Shown here piece after piece: positions 53,297-63,389 of a stretch of DNA of 64,000 bases. Location of the stretch: NCBI GenBank assembly GCA_038373885.1, contig JAWZYV010012390.1, forward strand, positions 1 to 64,000, written 5' to 3'. The translations under genes were made by a program, and so were the position numbers. Positions within the stretch are counted from its first letter, which is position 1; each line of letters opens with the position of its first letter. Source of the DNA: Cheiracanthium punctorium (lineage: Eukaryota > Arthropoda > Arachnida > Araneae > Cheiracanthiidae). Below the pieces are notes generated by a model, which worked only from the letters and a program-made list of their open reading frames with translations, did not search any database and was not told the DNA's origin.

Positions 53297-55670
53297 GGTT
53301 AAATGTGCAAAGACTAATTTAATGGGAATATTAGATACAGGAGCCCAAATTTCGGTAGCACGTGAAAGTCTGATCGCCGACGAACAGCTGCGGAAAAAAA
53401 GGCCCATTTGTAGTTTATTCAGCCGTCGTCCGTCGTACAGCAAAGATACATATACCAATCGTTAACGATTGACGTACACTTTAATTTGCATAAGGGGCCG
53501 TCTCCATATTAAAATTCGCATCAACTTTTTTTCCCCCCAATAGCAACCCCTAGATTTCACTTCATATTTCAAAAATTTAGCTCATTTTAACAAAGGATAC
53601 CAATTTTCAATAAATTTGAACAAAAAATGAGTGAGTTATGAGCACCCAAAATCTCCCTCCCCTTATGTTAAAATATTTTTTCATATTTTAATTCATATCT
53701 CATATAATATTGATAATAAGAAGCTGATTTTTATTCTTACTATTAGAACTAAACGACCCAAACATAATTCAGTATTATTATAATTTTTAATAAAATATTA
53801 ATATGAATTATGAATTATTAAATTAATATTAAAAAAAATGATGAATAGCAATCTAGCCAAATTTTGATGGAAATAGATGCAAAAAGTGATTTTACGTGGC
53901 TGTTCAAAATTTCAAATTTTTACGTTCAGTAGTTTAATTTATATTAAAAAAAGGTGTTATTTTCCTGAGTCAAGGGACCATATATAAATTTATTAAGTGA
54001 CAATTTTTGGGAAATTGCGTAAAAAAAAACGTAAATTAGATTTTTAATACGATTGACGATCATTTGTTCTAAAACAGAATAAGATCATTTGTTCTAAAAC
54101 AGTAAAAGACAGCGGTATTAAAAAAATATCAAATTTTGGATCAAATAAATTAGAGTTTTTACATTTTGATGGTGATTCCATAAAGCGTCTATTGTTGCGT
54201 CCGCTGCCATATCCCACCAAAATGTTTTCCACCACATTTAAATGTTCACCTTAATAAAATGTTTTCCCATGTATAGAATTAGATGCAGTAGATGTATGTC
54301 TTTCAATACAACGTGCTCTTTCTGAAAAACTAATATGCTCAACATTCCAGGCATGAATTTGACCTTTTTTAATATTGGAAACATCAGGTCTTTGAACTTC
54401 CCCATACTTTATCAAACTTTCAACAAACATTCAAAATCATGTATTTCTGTCTAAATTTTCATCTGACTATAAATTAAAATAACGCCAAAAGTGTTGTAAG
54501 ACTATTGCACATTGCAGACGACAGTATTAAATGAAGAAAGTGAAATAACAAACACAGTGATAATATTGCGTCGGCAAAAAAGTAGTTGCGTTTTTTACAT
54601 GAAATACAAACAAATAAATTTTCAATCATGAAACCATTCTTCAAGTTCGTAGCTGAGTAACATTCATGATTGTAGTCAGAAGAGCCTCTCACTCTTGGCA
54701 ACATTTCACCTGTCTAAGAGAACCTTCACGAGAAATACTCAATAACAATTTCAAAATTAGAAAGATTTTCAAAATCGTGAGCAGTTGTTTTGCATTTTTC
54801 CTTTAAATCATGTGTACGAACCAAGGAAGTTATGGACTAACGGGTCATTTGAACCGCTGATTAAATATTCTAATTTCTACATCTGATATTATTAGAACAA
54901 AAAACTTTAAGACTAGAAGCAGTATTTTCCGTGAAAATATTATTTATTTCTTTTAACTCTCGCCAGCGAAATTAATGAAAGGCGAAAAGTTCGGAACCTA
55001 CAAATAGCGTTTCTCAATTTGCAGAAAATCCCTTAAAATCGCGCAAAAAAATAAATCCCAATATCGCCCGAAATTATCGTAGAAAATTGGTGAAAATTTA
55101 TATTTAGGGTAATTTGAAGGTTTTCTTTCGTTTAATAAAGTCAAAGTAATATGTTGCCTTTGAAAAAAACGAAGTTGATGCAAAATTAAATATAAAGACG
55201 GCCCCTTATGTAAATTAAATTACTAGAAAATTAAAGTCTACGTTATTTTCAAAATAATGGTATATATAACTTTGCAGTCCGACGAATAAGAGCCAAATAA
55301 AGAGCAAGTGGGCCTTATTTTTTCCGCAGCTGTACCTTGTGAAGAAGAAGGTGAAATAGAGATAGTTTCTACTTTTGGGGAAAACGAAGTTACACCACTG
55401 AAAATTTTCTCGATGAAAATTAATGATGGTCTGCATGGGAACGTACGAATTACTTGTGCTGTTTCGAGAAAATTGGTCACTGATTTACTACTAAGTTCTT
55501 CAGCTTATGAACTGCTGTGTGAAAATGTTGAATTTTGTCACAGTAATCATCCATGGAATGCAACACCTGTAGGGTGTATAGAATCAGGCAGCGAAGAATC
55601 AGTAGTTAAAGTCACCCTTCAAATTTGGCCCCAATTAATCAAATTCATAAGAAGGACCTTGAAACAATAG
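53297..55670 (+). pseudogene. Gypsy aspartic protease, split by a TIR element
   Basis: At 53318-53380 the frame continuing from gag reads LMGILDTGAQISVARESLI with the catalytic D-T-G of a retropepsin. After 53383 it is cut by the element at 53391-55326 and picks up near 55334 in the same frame (EEEGEIEIVSTFG, KINDGLHGNV, ITCAVSRKLVTDLLL), giving the flap/C-terminal part. Downstream the frame stops at 55668. Protease cleaves the gag-pol precursor. No restored product is implied; the gene is dead. Confidence 0.85.
53391..55326. mobile_element. TIR element of unknown superfamily (1.94 kb)
   Basis: Ends ACAGCTGCGGAAAAAA are the same at both sides when the palindromic CAGCTG next to them is counted; similarity goes on with AGGCCCA(T/C)TTG, 'cgtcg', 'gcaaag', 'tatataccat' and 'aaggggccgtct'. 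The target duplication is ambiguous because CAGCTG is its own complement (either a 6-bp duplication or part of the ends). The interior is AT-rich without a transposase; 53735-54000 recurs at 61130-61410. Confidence 0.75.
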
Positions 55671-55689
55671 TATACGTTATTTGCAATTA

Positions 55690-56990
55690 ATCCGGCTAGT
55701 AAAACGGAGACAGAATTCATTGCTCTTCAAGAACAAGATGAGACTCTAGAAAGATGTTTTGACTGGGCGAATAAGAATGAAAATTCGTATTCTTTTGATG
55801 ATGGTGTATTGCTCCATTCTGAGTACATTTGTGGTGAAAACATCAAGCAGGTTGTTTTACCCTTGGAAAAAAGAACAGAAGTTCTACGTATGGCTCATGA
55901 AATTCCTCTTGCTGGTCACCTTGGCGAGTGAAAGACGCTTCAACGAATTAAATATTCATTCTTTTGGCCTACTATAAAAAAGATGTAAAAAAAATTGTGA
56001 AAGCTATAAAGTATGCCAACTTAGGAAGACTGTCACCTATAAAGATAGAATCCAAATTCAGCCAATCGTTTGAGCGGAAACACCTTCCGAGGTGTGGAGC
56101 ATGGATTGCATCCGGCCAGTGGAACCTCCGTCCGGAAGAGGTCGTCGATTCGTAGTGTGTGCAGTTGATTTGTGCACGATGTGGGCCGAAGCCGTTCCTG
56201 TCAAGGATATAACTGCGAAAACTACATGCAATGTGTTGATGAAAATTTTCACTCAGACGGGCTTCCCGAAAATGATTTGTTCAGACCAAGGAACCAACTT
56301 CACATCCAAACTCATCCGATCTTTTGAAAACATATTAGGCGTGTCCCCGTGTTTTTCCACGCCAAGACATTCCGAGAGCATGGGCTCTGTGGAGCGATGG
56401 ACTAAAACTTTAAAGGAAATGATGAACAAAAATATCCAAGAACATGGAAGAAATTGGGACTTGCATATCCCTTATCTTTTATTTGCTTATCGAGAAGTGC
56501 CACATAGCACGACTGGCTTGTTCCCCTTTCAAATGGTGTATGGCAGACTACCACCAGGACCTTTGTCTCTGTTGAAGGAAGTTTGGACAAGTGAGCGCAG
56601 CATTCCCGCCACTGCTTCGTGCTCAGTTGAAAGTTACTTACGTGATCTCATAGAAAAATTGAGAAAAGCACATGAGATAGTATCTGAAATTTCGAAGATC
56701 GCTCAGAATGAATACACTTCCACATTTAACCTACGGTCCAAGGAAAAGGCGTTCAACGTTGTGGATAAAGTCCTAGTCCTGTTGCCTTCATCTTCTCATA
56801 AACTTTTAAGTACCTGGAGTCCTGCTACTGTCATCCAGATCACAAGGCCCTATTCTGTCAAAGTTGAATTGGAGGATGGTAGTGCAAGAGAATTGCACAT
56901 CAATAAGCTCTGCCCGTATGTTCAAAGAATCAATCATGTGGGTCTGATTTTCGAACAAGATGAGGATTTTGGAGATCTTCACTATACCCC
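55690..56990 (+). pseudogene. Gypsy integrase (upstream of RT)
   Basis: An N-terminal zinc-binding region is readable with frameshifts ('RMAHEIPLAGHLGE' holds both His; a later 'VCQL' retains one Cys, the other is lost). The catalytic core runs in one frame from 56092: WSMDC (Asp at codon 5), CSDQGTNF (Asp at codon 65), then SMGSVERW (Glu at codon 101), the canonical D,D-35-E spacing. It continues with HIPYLLFAYREVPHSTTG and a C-terminal DNA-binding part, then directly, with no stop, into the linker to RT. Stops/frameshifts near 55930, 55995 and 56070 disable the N-terminus. Confidence 0.92.
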
Positions 56991-58441
56991 AGCTGAAAAA
57001 ACGAATCGCACGGTTGAAGATATTCGAAAGCATCTTCAAAGTATGAAATCCCACCTAACAGAAGAGCAAAACCGAGAACTTTTCAGTATTCTCCAGACTT
57101 ACGTGGGTGTCTTCAGTTCCAAACCTGGTCCTGCCAAAGTGGAAGGGCATACTGTTAGGGTCACAGAAAATTGTTCGTTAAAACGACTCAAGCCTTATAG
57201 AGTTCTAATAACACTTCGAGAAGAAGTTGATCTTCAGGTCAAGGAATTATTTGAAATGGACTTAATTGAACCGAGCGAAAGTGAATGGACTCATCCGGTA
57301 GTTTGCGTAGCCAAGAAGAACGGAAGCGTAAGTCTGTGTATTGACTTTCGACTATGAAATAGCTTCACTGTTCCAGATGCTTATCCCATGAAAATTGCAA
57401 GAGACTTGCTATATGAAGTGGGGAAGGGAAATTTCATTTCAGTGCTGGACCTCACTAAAGGTTATTGGCAAATACCACTGAAACTGGAAACGAAGCCCTT
57501 TACTGATTTCGTTACACATTGCGAACACTACCAATGGAAGGCTTTGTCATTCGGTATGAAAGATGCTGGAGTTACTTTCCAAAAATCTATGGACAAGGCT
57601 CTAGCCCATCATAAAAAGTATTGTCGTTCATAGATAGATCACGTAGCAATCTATTCAAATATCTGGACTGAACATTTAACCCATGCGAAACAAGTGTTTG
57701 AGACTCTAAGGGAAATAGGGTTCACAGCTAACCTCGAAAAGTGTGAATTCGGGAAAAGGCAAGTCAAATTCTTAGGACAATTAATTGGTTCTGGTCAGCA
57801 TTCACTAGATCCCGAAAAGGTATTGCAAAGACTGGGTAAACCCACCACCAAACGGGAAGTACGTAGTTTGCTAGGGCTGGCTAGCTATTACAGAGACGAT
57901 ATACAGAATTTTTCCTATATAGTACTTCCTTTAACCGATTTAACCAAGAATGTTCCCAATAATATACCTTGGACTAAAGAGGCTGATGAAGCATTTTTAC
58001 AACTTAAAGAAGAACGCGTAAAGATGTCATCTCTACATACTCCAAATCTCGACAAGCCCTTCCAACTGTACACCGATGTGCACCACAGACATTGGAGCTT
58101 GTCTAGCACAAAAAAAATGATCAAGGGAAAGAAATGCCAATTGCATTTTTTAGTAAAAATTAAATCCATCCCAAGCAAAATGGTCAACCATTGAAAGAGA
58201 GGCAATCTGCGTTTTAGAGGCATTAAAGAAATTCGACACATGGATTTTCGAGGGCGAAGTCCAAATTATTTCGAACAACAATCCGTTAGCCTATTTAACT
58301 AAAAGTGCGCCCCTCACGGAGCCAAATTGTCCCGATGGGCTCTAGCCTTACAGAGATGTAATATGGATGTTACACACAGGAAAGGAAAACGCCATGGTAA
58401 CGCTGATGCCCTCTCGAGTTTAAAATTTGACATGACAACAT
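56990..58441 (+). pseudogene. Gypsy reverse transcriptase and RNase H
   Basis: Linker YTPAEKTNRTVEDI from 56989, then RT: HPVVCVAKKNGS, LCIDFR, stop at 57355, DAYPMKIARDLL, ISVLDLTKGYWQIPL (first catalytic Asp), FGMKDAG..FQ. The catalytic Y-x-D-D is destroyed: Tyr became the stop at 57631 and the second Asp became His (IDHVAIYS). Then FETLREIGFTANLEKCEFGK, VKFLGQLIGSG, 'REVRSLLGLASYYRD' of the connection, and RNase H (FQLYTDV from 58060, later blocks in shifted frames, final SRWALALQRCNMDV, KGKRHGNADALS) ending with the TAA at 58441. Copies DNA from RNA when intact; here inactive. Confidence 0.93.
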
Positions 58442-58444
58442 AAT

Positions 58445-58662
58445 TTTTTTTAATGATTTGTGCAATTTTCCTGTATATATATATAATCGAGTGTTTTATC
58501 TTATTGTGTAGTGTAACATTCTTTTTTTTGTATGTGGGAGCTGCATATCTATGTGAAGCTCTCACCCCTTTTTGTTTTAAGTGAGCTAAGTAAAGGTGTT
58601 GATTCAACTTTTCAGAGCAGCATCGACACTCCAGTGACGGATGTGCTTCCCCTGGATGGACT
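58445..58662. other. Retrotransposon 3' region before LTR
   Basis: About 220 bp with no env-like frame. A clear polypurine tract next to the LTR is not evident; the bases before 58663 are 'cccctggatggact'. Confidence 0.6.
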
Positions 58663-58998
58663 TGTAAGGTTCCTTTGCGATTACTGAACTCACGGAATCC
58701 CAGCAGGCGCGCCAGCCTGCCCGAGTTGACGGAGACCCAGGGTTTAGTTAAAAGGAAGTGGCAACGAAAGAGGGAGAGAAGCGAACTTTATTTTAGGCGG
58801 GAGGTCGTGTTGTGGTTGTGACGCGGAAAGCTTCATATTGGCTTTTTAGTAGATGTATTAAGTGTATTGTAAAATGTCTTGTCGAGTGATGTATTAAATG
58901 TCTTTTAAATGTTTCAAAAGTTTCTTCATTCGACATTTACAAATATTGACGAAGTTTCTCACTGCCTATTCACTCGCACGATGTCTGGAAACCTTACT
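58663..58998 (+). repeat. 3' LTR
   Basis: TGTAAGGTT to AACCTTACT, about 96% identical to 47812-48142 with a five-base insert ('caacg') near 58760. Followed by GGAC. Confidence 0.92.
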
Positions 58999-59449
58999 GG
59001 ACTATGTATGATTTTGAGTGTAATTGTTCATATCTAGAGCGAGAAAAATTACTTTCTTTCGTAATTTCTGTACGATCTGAAATGCGATCATTCGTCATGT
59101 TTTTTTCCCATCGGAGTCATTGGAAAGTGATTTAAATCAGCATATATTTATCTTCATATCTCTGCCACATTTTAGAGTATAATTCTCAAATTTTGTATAT
59201 CACCTCATTCATCACCTTTTGCATATCATTGTATATAGGGCACAATTTACATATTAGGATTTTCAGAGGGGGAGGGGAATATACAAATTAAAAAAGGGTT
59301 ACTTCTTGAAATTTAACGAGAGGAGTGTTTTCGTAGCATAATCTTTATTCTTAACTCATTTTGAACATTTTTTCAAGTTACATTGGCCACTTATCTCTAA
59401 CAGACAAAGAATTAAAGCGTGTTACCACCCTTTTAGAACACCCTGTATA

Positions 59450-60785
59450 TTCTGGCCTGGAAATAAAAGCTGGATGAGAGCAGTGCCGCATTAAGACACC
59501 GCGGGGCCTGTAGTAAATGTTATAAAGGGACCCCATGTTCAGTAACGTACCTAGAAAGATTTTTTTTTTGGGGGGGGGAGAGGGGAGGATTTCACCCTCA
59601 CATTATACTAATATAGATAAATTAACTGAGAAAGTATATACATAGTGCTAATTATATTATAATTTATTTTTAGTGTTAATTAATTAGTTAATGGGATTGA
59701 TAATGCTAATTAGATGTAAATAAAACTAAAACTTCCTACGTGTTAGATCTGGGAGGGGGGTTATTCCTAGCCTTCCTCCCACTTGGGTGCGCAAATGTCT
59801 AGGTTTTGTGCGATAATAAAATAGAACACAACTTTTACGGACTTTCCTGATTTAGTATGAGCAAATTTGAGCTAACACTAGACAAATCATTTTCTCCACG
59901 TAAATTGCTATGCAAAAGAAATTCCCCTCAAAATATATTCTCAAAATAAAGTTTAATGGATTTCAAAAAATTCTGTACTTTTTTAACGTATTTTTATGAC
60001 TTATAAATAGAGCAACTTAAAATTAGAAATTTATTTTATTTTTATTTTTTCTTCCCGACTAATGATGAGTGTTTTAAGTCTTCACTTTCAGGATAAATTG
60101 ATTTTTCCATGGTTAAAAATTGAATTTTTATTCGTTTCAGCTGCCTAGTAATAATCTAGAGTTGTGAACAAAGCACATTTTTTAGTCCTTTCGACGGCAC
60201 CTATTGGATAATTTTTATACTACACAGTACCTGCTTTACAGCATATCTTTTATGCTTGGCATAAGAGAATTCTACGATCATAAAACGGGTTTTTTTTTCC
60301 CTAAAACCGGTAAGTGGAGGTTCATTTTAAAGGAAAGTAATAAACCAGATAACTTTTACTTAACAATGTTTGCGGAATTATTTAAAGCGATAAAAATAAC
60401 TTTTGAACCATTGTCTTTTTCCAAAGGGAGAAGATAGAAGATAATCCCGTCTCAGTTATGTCTTTTTTGTGACGTTTATCGTAAAATTAGCGAAAGTTAC
60501 TCATAAAAAATAATCTGTTTCATTTTGTAAAGTACAAAAAACATTGTTCAGTTAGAAAAGATAGTGCGTGAAACATGGGAAAACTCTTCACTCTCGTCAT
60601 TTTTACAGTAAAAAAAAAAAAAAAAAAAAAAAAGCAACAACAGAAGATCAGAAAACAAAACAGAGTGCAAAAAACAGACGATCTAGTTGGAAGGGTAGTT
60701 GTGTGGCGTTAAAATCGAGAGTTTCGTTTCCATCGCTCTAAAACGTTTCAATAGGTGATCAGAGGTCGTGAGTTACAATAGAGGT
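59450..60785. other. Non-coding with a G-run relic
   Basis: 59480-59790 has 'tgccgcattaagacaccgcgg', a T-run followed by ten Gs (59560-59580) and 'gggaggggggttattcct', like other G-run repeats here. A poly-A run lies at 60609-60633. No gene. Confidence 0.5.
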
Positions 60786-60795
60786 TCCCGTGGCA

Positions 60796-60890
60796 AAAAT
60801 GCAACAGAATGTTATCGAGGATTACTGGAAGTTTGCGGCGAAAAGTTCATTACCATATAGGACGGTCGCACGATGGATGTCCCCTACATC
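60796..60890 (+). pseudogene. Possible transposase helix-turn-helix fragment
   Basis: The plus strand reads KMQQNVIEDYWKFAAKSSLP then YRTVARW, which resembles, from memory, an N-terminal helix-turn-helix of arthropod mariner-type transposases. The similarity ends after 30 residues and nothing downstream supports it. The longer open frames here are otherwise unremarkable and contain an (AC)n run at 61009-61023. Confidence 0.35.
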
Positions 60891-61129
60891 TCGCCAACTC
60901 ACTTATCTACAAGATTTCCACCCCTTTTGTTTTCCCGGTTTAAACTTCCCTCTTTCGTTTTTAACGGATTTGTTCCGATGGTTCTCCCAACACACTTTAC
61001 CTCCCCCCACACACACACACACACCCTCTCTGCGATATATTTCCCGAGAAGGGAAAGTCACTGGACAAGAAGAGTCTCATGTATATCAACGAGGAACTAT
61101 GTACGTTCGTTAATACTAAAAATATACAC

Positions 61130-61410
61130 GTTTAGATTATCTCTGTTTTTGATGAAAACTAAAAAGCCTAAACATAGTTTTACATTATTGTAATTTCTGA
61201 ATAAAGTATTAATGTGAATTAAGATATTAATATTAGAAAATAATACGAATACTGACCTAACTGAATTTCGACGTAAACCGACGCAAAAATAATTTTTGGC
61301 GTCTGTTCAAAATTTCAGATTTTGACGTTCAGTAGTCGATTTTATATTAATTAAAATTATCTATTTTGAAGAGTGAAGGGGGTCCATATATGGATGACAA
61401 TATTTTAAAT
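61130..61410 (+). repeat. Diverged copy of part of the 53391-55326 element
   Basis: Shares in order 'aaacata.tt..a.tattgt', 'attaatgtgaatta', 'gtctgttcaaaatttcag', 'tttgacgttcagtagt' and 'gggtccatatat' with 53750-53990. Confidence 0.7.
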
Positions 61411-61714
61411 TTTATATTAAGAATATAATGTTCTTATTATACTATTGATATTGATATTGTAATATATTATTGAATATAATATTATTTTGTGACATAAATC
61501 AGATTTTATTGCGTCAGAATAGGAGTATTCATTAACAATTTCAATTTGAATTCAAAATTGCTCATAAGTGTGACCGTTAAAAAAAAAGTTATATTATTAG
61601 TAAATGAATCACATTTGTAACTTTGTTGTACAACGAATGACGAGGCGAAATATTAGAGATAAAATCTAATGGGACTTATTTTTGCTTGTTTGTTTGTTTG
61701 CTTGTGAAAGGTAC

Positions 61715-61855
61715 TTTAGAAATAATTTAAAGACAATTTTTAAAAAGAAAAAAATTAATTCATCAGGGACAATTTTCAATGCTTTTCACTTCTAGCTTTC
61801 CACCTTTAGGGGGAGGATTGAGCTCCCATAGCCCCCCCGTGGGTGTGCCTATGGT
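61715..61855 (+). repeat. Diverged copy of the right half of the 8009-8442 MITE
   Basis: 'tagaaataatttaaagacaa', 'gacaattttcaatgcttttc', 'cacctttagggggagg', 'ccatagcccccccgtgggtg' in the same order as 8297-8436. Confidence 0.75.
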
Positions 61856-61994
61856 CGGGTTTATCCCACTGTTGTATTGTACTTCTAAACAAATCCCTAG
61901 ACAACCATAGGAGGGAAGTTTGAACAGGGAAAAAGGTTGGTTAAGGCGACCCTGAAGAGGCAGTCCAAGAAATGTTGGCTTGTAGCTTTCCCTC

Positions 61995-62800
61995 GGAACA
62001 GGTCAATTCCGCCGATAATATCCCCCCGTAATTACACCCGTAGGACAATTCCGCCGCGCCATTTTCTTGTGAGAGGAAATGGTATTTGAATAGCACTTTC
62101 ATATTTGGCGATTCATCCAGCACGTGTTGGCGACAACAGAATTTATCAATTAAAATTTATCAATATTAACTTGAAAAAATTAGCAGATATAGTTAAAAGA
62201 TGACTTGATTTTTTTGAAATAGAAATCGCATTTCTGTCATCAGTGGAAAGCTGAACAAAAAAAAAAAAAAGATATAAATGGCCATTTTCATAAATTTTTG
62301 CAGAGCTATCTTGATACACCTCCCTCCCCCCTTCCCTTCAAACTTAATTCATATATTTACTTAAATTTAAAAATAAATCTTTCATTCATTCTTAATCTTT
62401 CATTCATTCTGAACGCAATAATAACATAAAGGGAAGAACAGTTTTAACCACAATAGATTTTTATTTTAAAGTCTGCCAGTCCTAAGTCTGGACAAAGTAA
62501 GAAGAAACTTGTTCCCTTAAATCTCAAAAACCGTAAAACACCCAAAGATTAATAAGGTAAATTAAGAATATTCCAGATCCTTTCCCTCATAGCTTTCAAA
62601 ATATCCTATTTGTAGTCAAAGAGCAAATAAACGTCGCCAAAAGAAACTCTGTCTGTAACCTCCTTCGGCGGAATTGTCCTCTCGAGAAAAAACACCCGAA
62701 AAAGAAAATGTCCTGTCGGCGAAATTGTCCTGTGGGGGGAAATAAGAAGGAAAATTTTGGAGAATCGTCCTACACTACGGCGGAATTGGTTGACCCTTTC
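61995..62800. mobile_element. TIR element with repeated CAATTCCGCCG subterminal motifs
   Basis: Motif GG(A/T)CAATTCCGCCG occurs at 62003 and 62042 in one orientation and at about 62664, 62716 and 62777 in the other, so it clusters at both ends pointing inward. Outer words 'aggtcaattccgccg' and, on the minus strand, 'gtcaaccaattccgccg' make the ends. Clustered subterminal motifs are typical transposase-binding sites. No coding capacity; superfamily unknown. Confidence 0.65.
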
Positions 62801-62829
62801 CCTTCACGGGAAATTTATCAGGAGGGGGG

Positions 62830-63228
62830 GGGGTGGTGCGTGAGAAAGATCAGTCGGCCAGATATGGGGTGAACCGCAAGTTGGGTTGTGGCATGGAGTT
62901 ACAGATAAGGGGCCCGTTCGAGAATTCACCGGTTGTTTATGCACCGGTGCTACCGGTTGCGGTCATTCTTCGGTTAAGTGACTTCACGGTTGCCAACCGG
63001 TTTCGGTCATCCTCAACACATCGGATTCTAAGCTGAGAAAACAAAAATTAACAGTGACAACACTACGCCAATAACCGGAATAACCCACCTCGCTAGCAGG
63101 GTCATTCTGGTTGCGCTTTGGTCACGTTGAGCAGACAACCTCTACGTGACCGAAATGTTTTCGAACGCGGTTACTTCCAGAGCTGCGCCTTTTCGAACTC
63201 TCTGGTCGTGCACCGGTGCACGACCGAT
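62830..63228. other. GC-richer non-coding with palindromes
   Basis: 'accggttg' and 'caccggtg' words recur from 62937 to 63000. 63204-63225 is a perfect 22-bp palindrome (half-site GGTCGTGCACC). No gene recognised. Confidence 0.55.
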
Positions 63229-63388
63229 GAATAGGGCTGTAGCTTCTGACGTCACTGGTAGGCAAAACAAGGCAGACTAACCAATAGGCAGGCTTGTTCT
63301 ACAGGACGTCTGGTAGGCAAAACTGGAACGTAACCAATAGGCTTGCTCTACGTGATGTCGTGTTAGTAAACATGCTACAGCCCTATTC
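63229..63388. mobile_element. 160-bp MITE with 15-bp perfect ends
   Basis: GAATAGGGCTGTAGC and its exact complement GCTACAGCCCTATTC bound the element. Inside, 'tggtaggcaaaac' and 'aaccaataggc' each occur twice (direct duplication of about 65 bp). No target duplication recognised. Confidence 0.85.
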
Positions 63389-63389
63389 T

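Larger units (their letters stand above)
47812..58998 (+). mobile_element. Gypsy/Ty3-type LTR retrotransposon, integrase before RT
   Basis: Two LTRs (331 and 336 bp), 4-bp target duplication GGAC (47808-47811, 58999-59002), a primer-binding site, gag, protease, integrase, reverse transcriptase and RNase H in that order on one strand. Placing integrase ahead of reverse transcriptase is the Gmr1-like arrangement, unlike ordinary Gypsy. Total 11.2 kb includes three later insertions (49564-51007, 52351-53288, 53391-55326); without them about 6.9 kb. LTRs differ at about 12 positions plus short indels (roughly 3-4%), so the insertion is moderately old. Stops and frameshifts in every coding part make it inactive. 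No env-like frame follows RNase H. Confidence 0.93.
47557..59445. mobile_element. Fold-back DNA element hosting the Gypsy retrotransposon
   Basis: The left end CAGGCTGTTCCATAAAGGTG and the right end, which on the minus strand reads CAGGGTGTTCTAAAAGGGTG, are inverted repeats with TA on both sides (47555-47556, 59446-47). Similarity continues inwards: 'taacaagcttcaattcttta' versus 'taacacgctttaattcttt', and 'aatgaggtgatgt..agagatat' versus its complement at 59150-59215. Its own DNA is 47557-47811 plus 59003-59445, about 0.7 kb; the rest is the Gypsy insertion. Related single end at 27780-27893. Confidence 0.8.

Noticed and set aside
58445..58662. env-like gene after RNase H, which would make the Gypsy element an errantivirus
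   Set aside because: Only about 220 bp separate RNase H and the 3' LTR and no glycoprotein-like frame exists.
60204..60437. piggyBac-like transposase fragment because of MDNFYTT
   Set aside because: Only about six residues match the piggyBac DNFYT region and neither side supports it; chance is likely.
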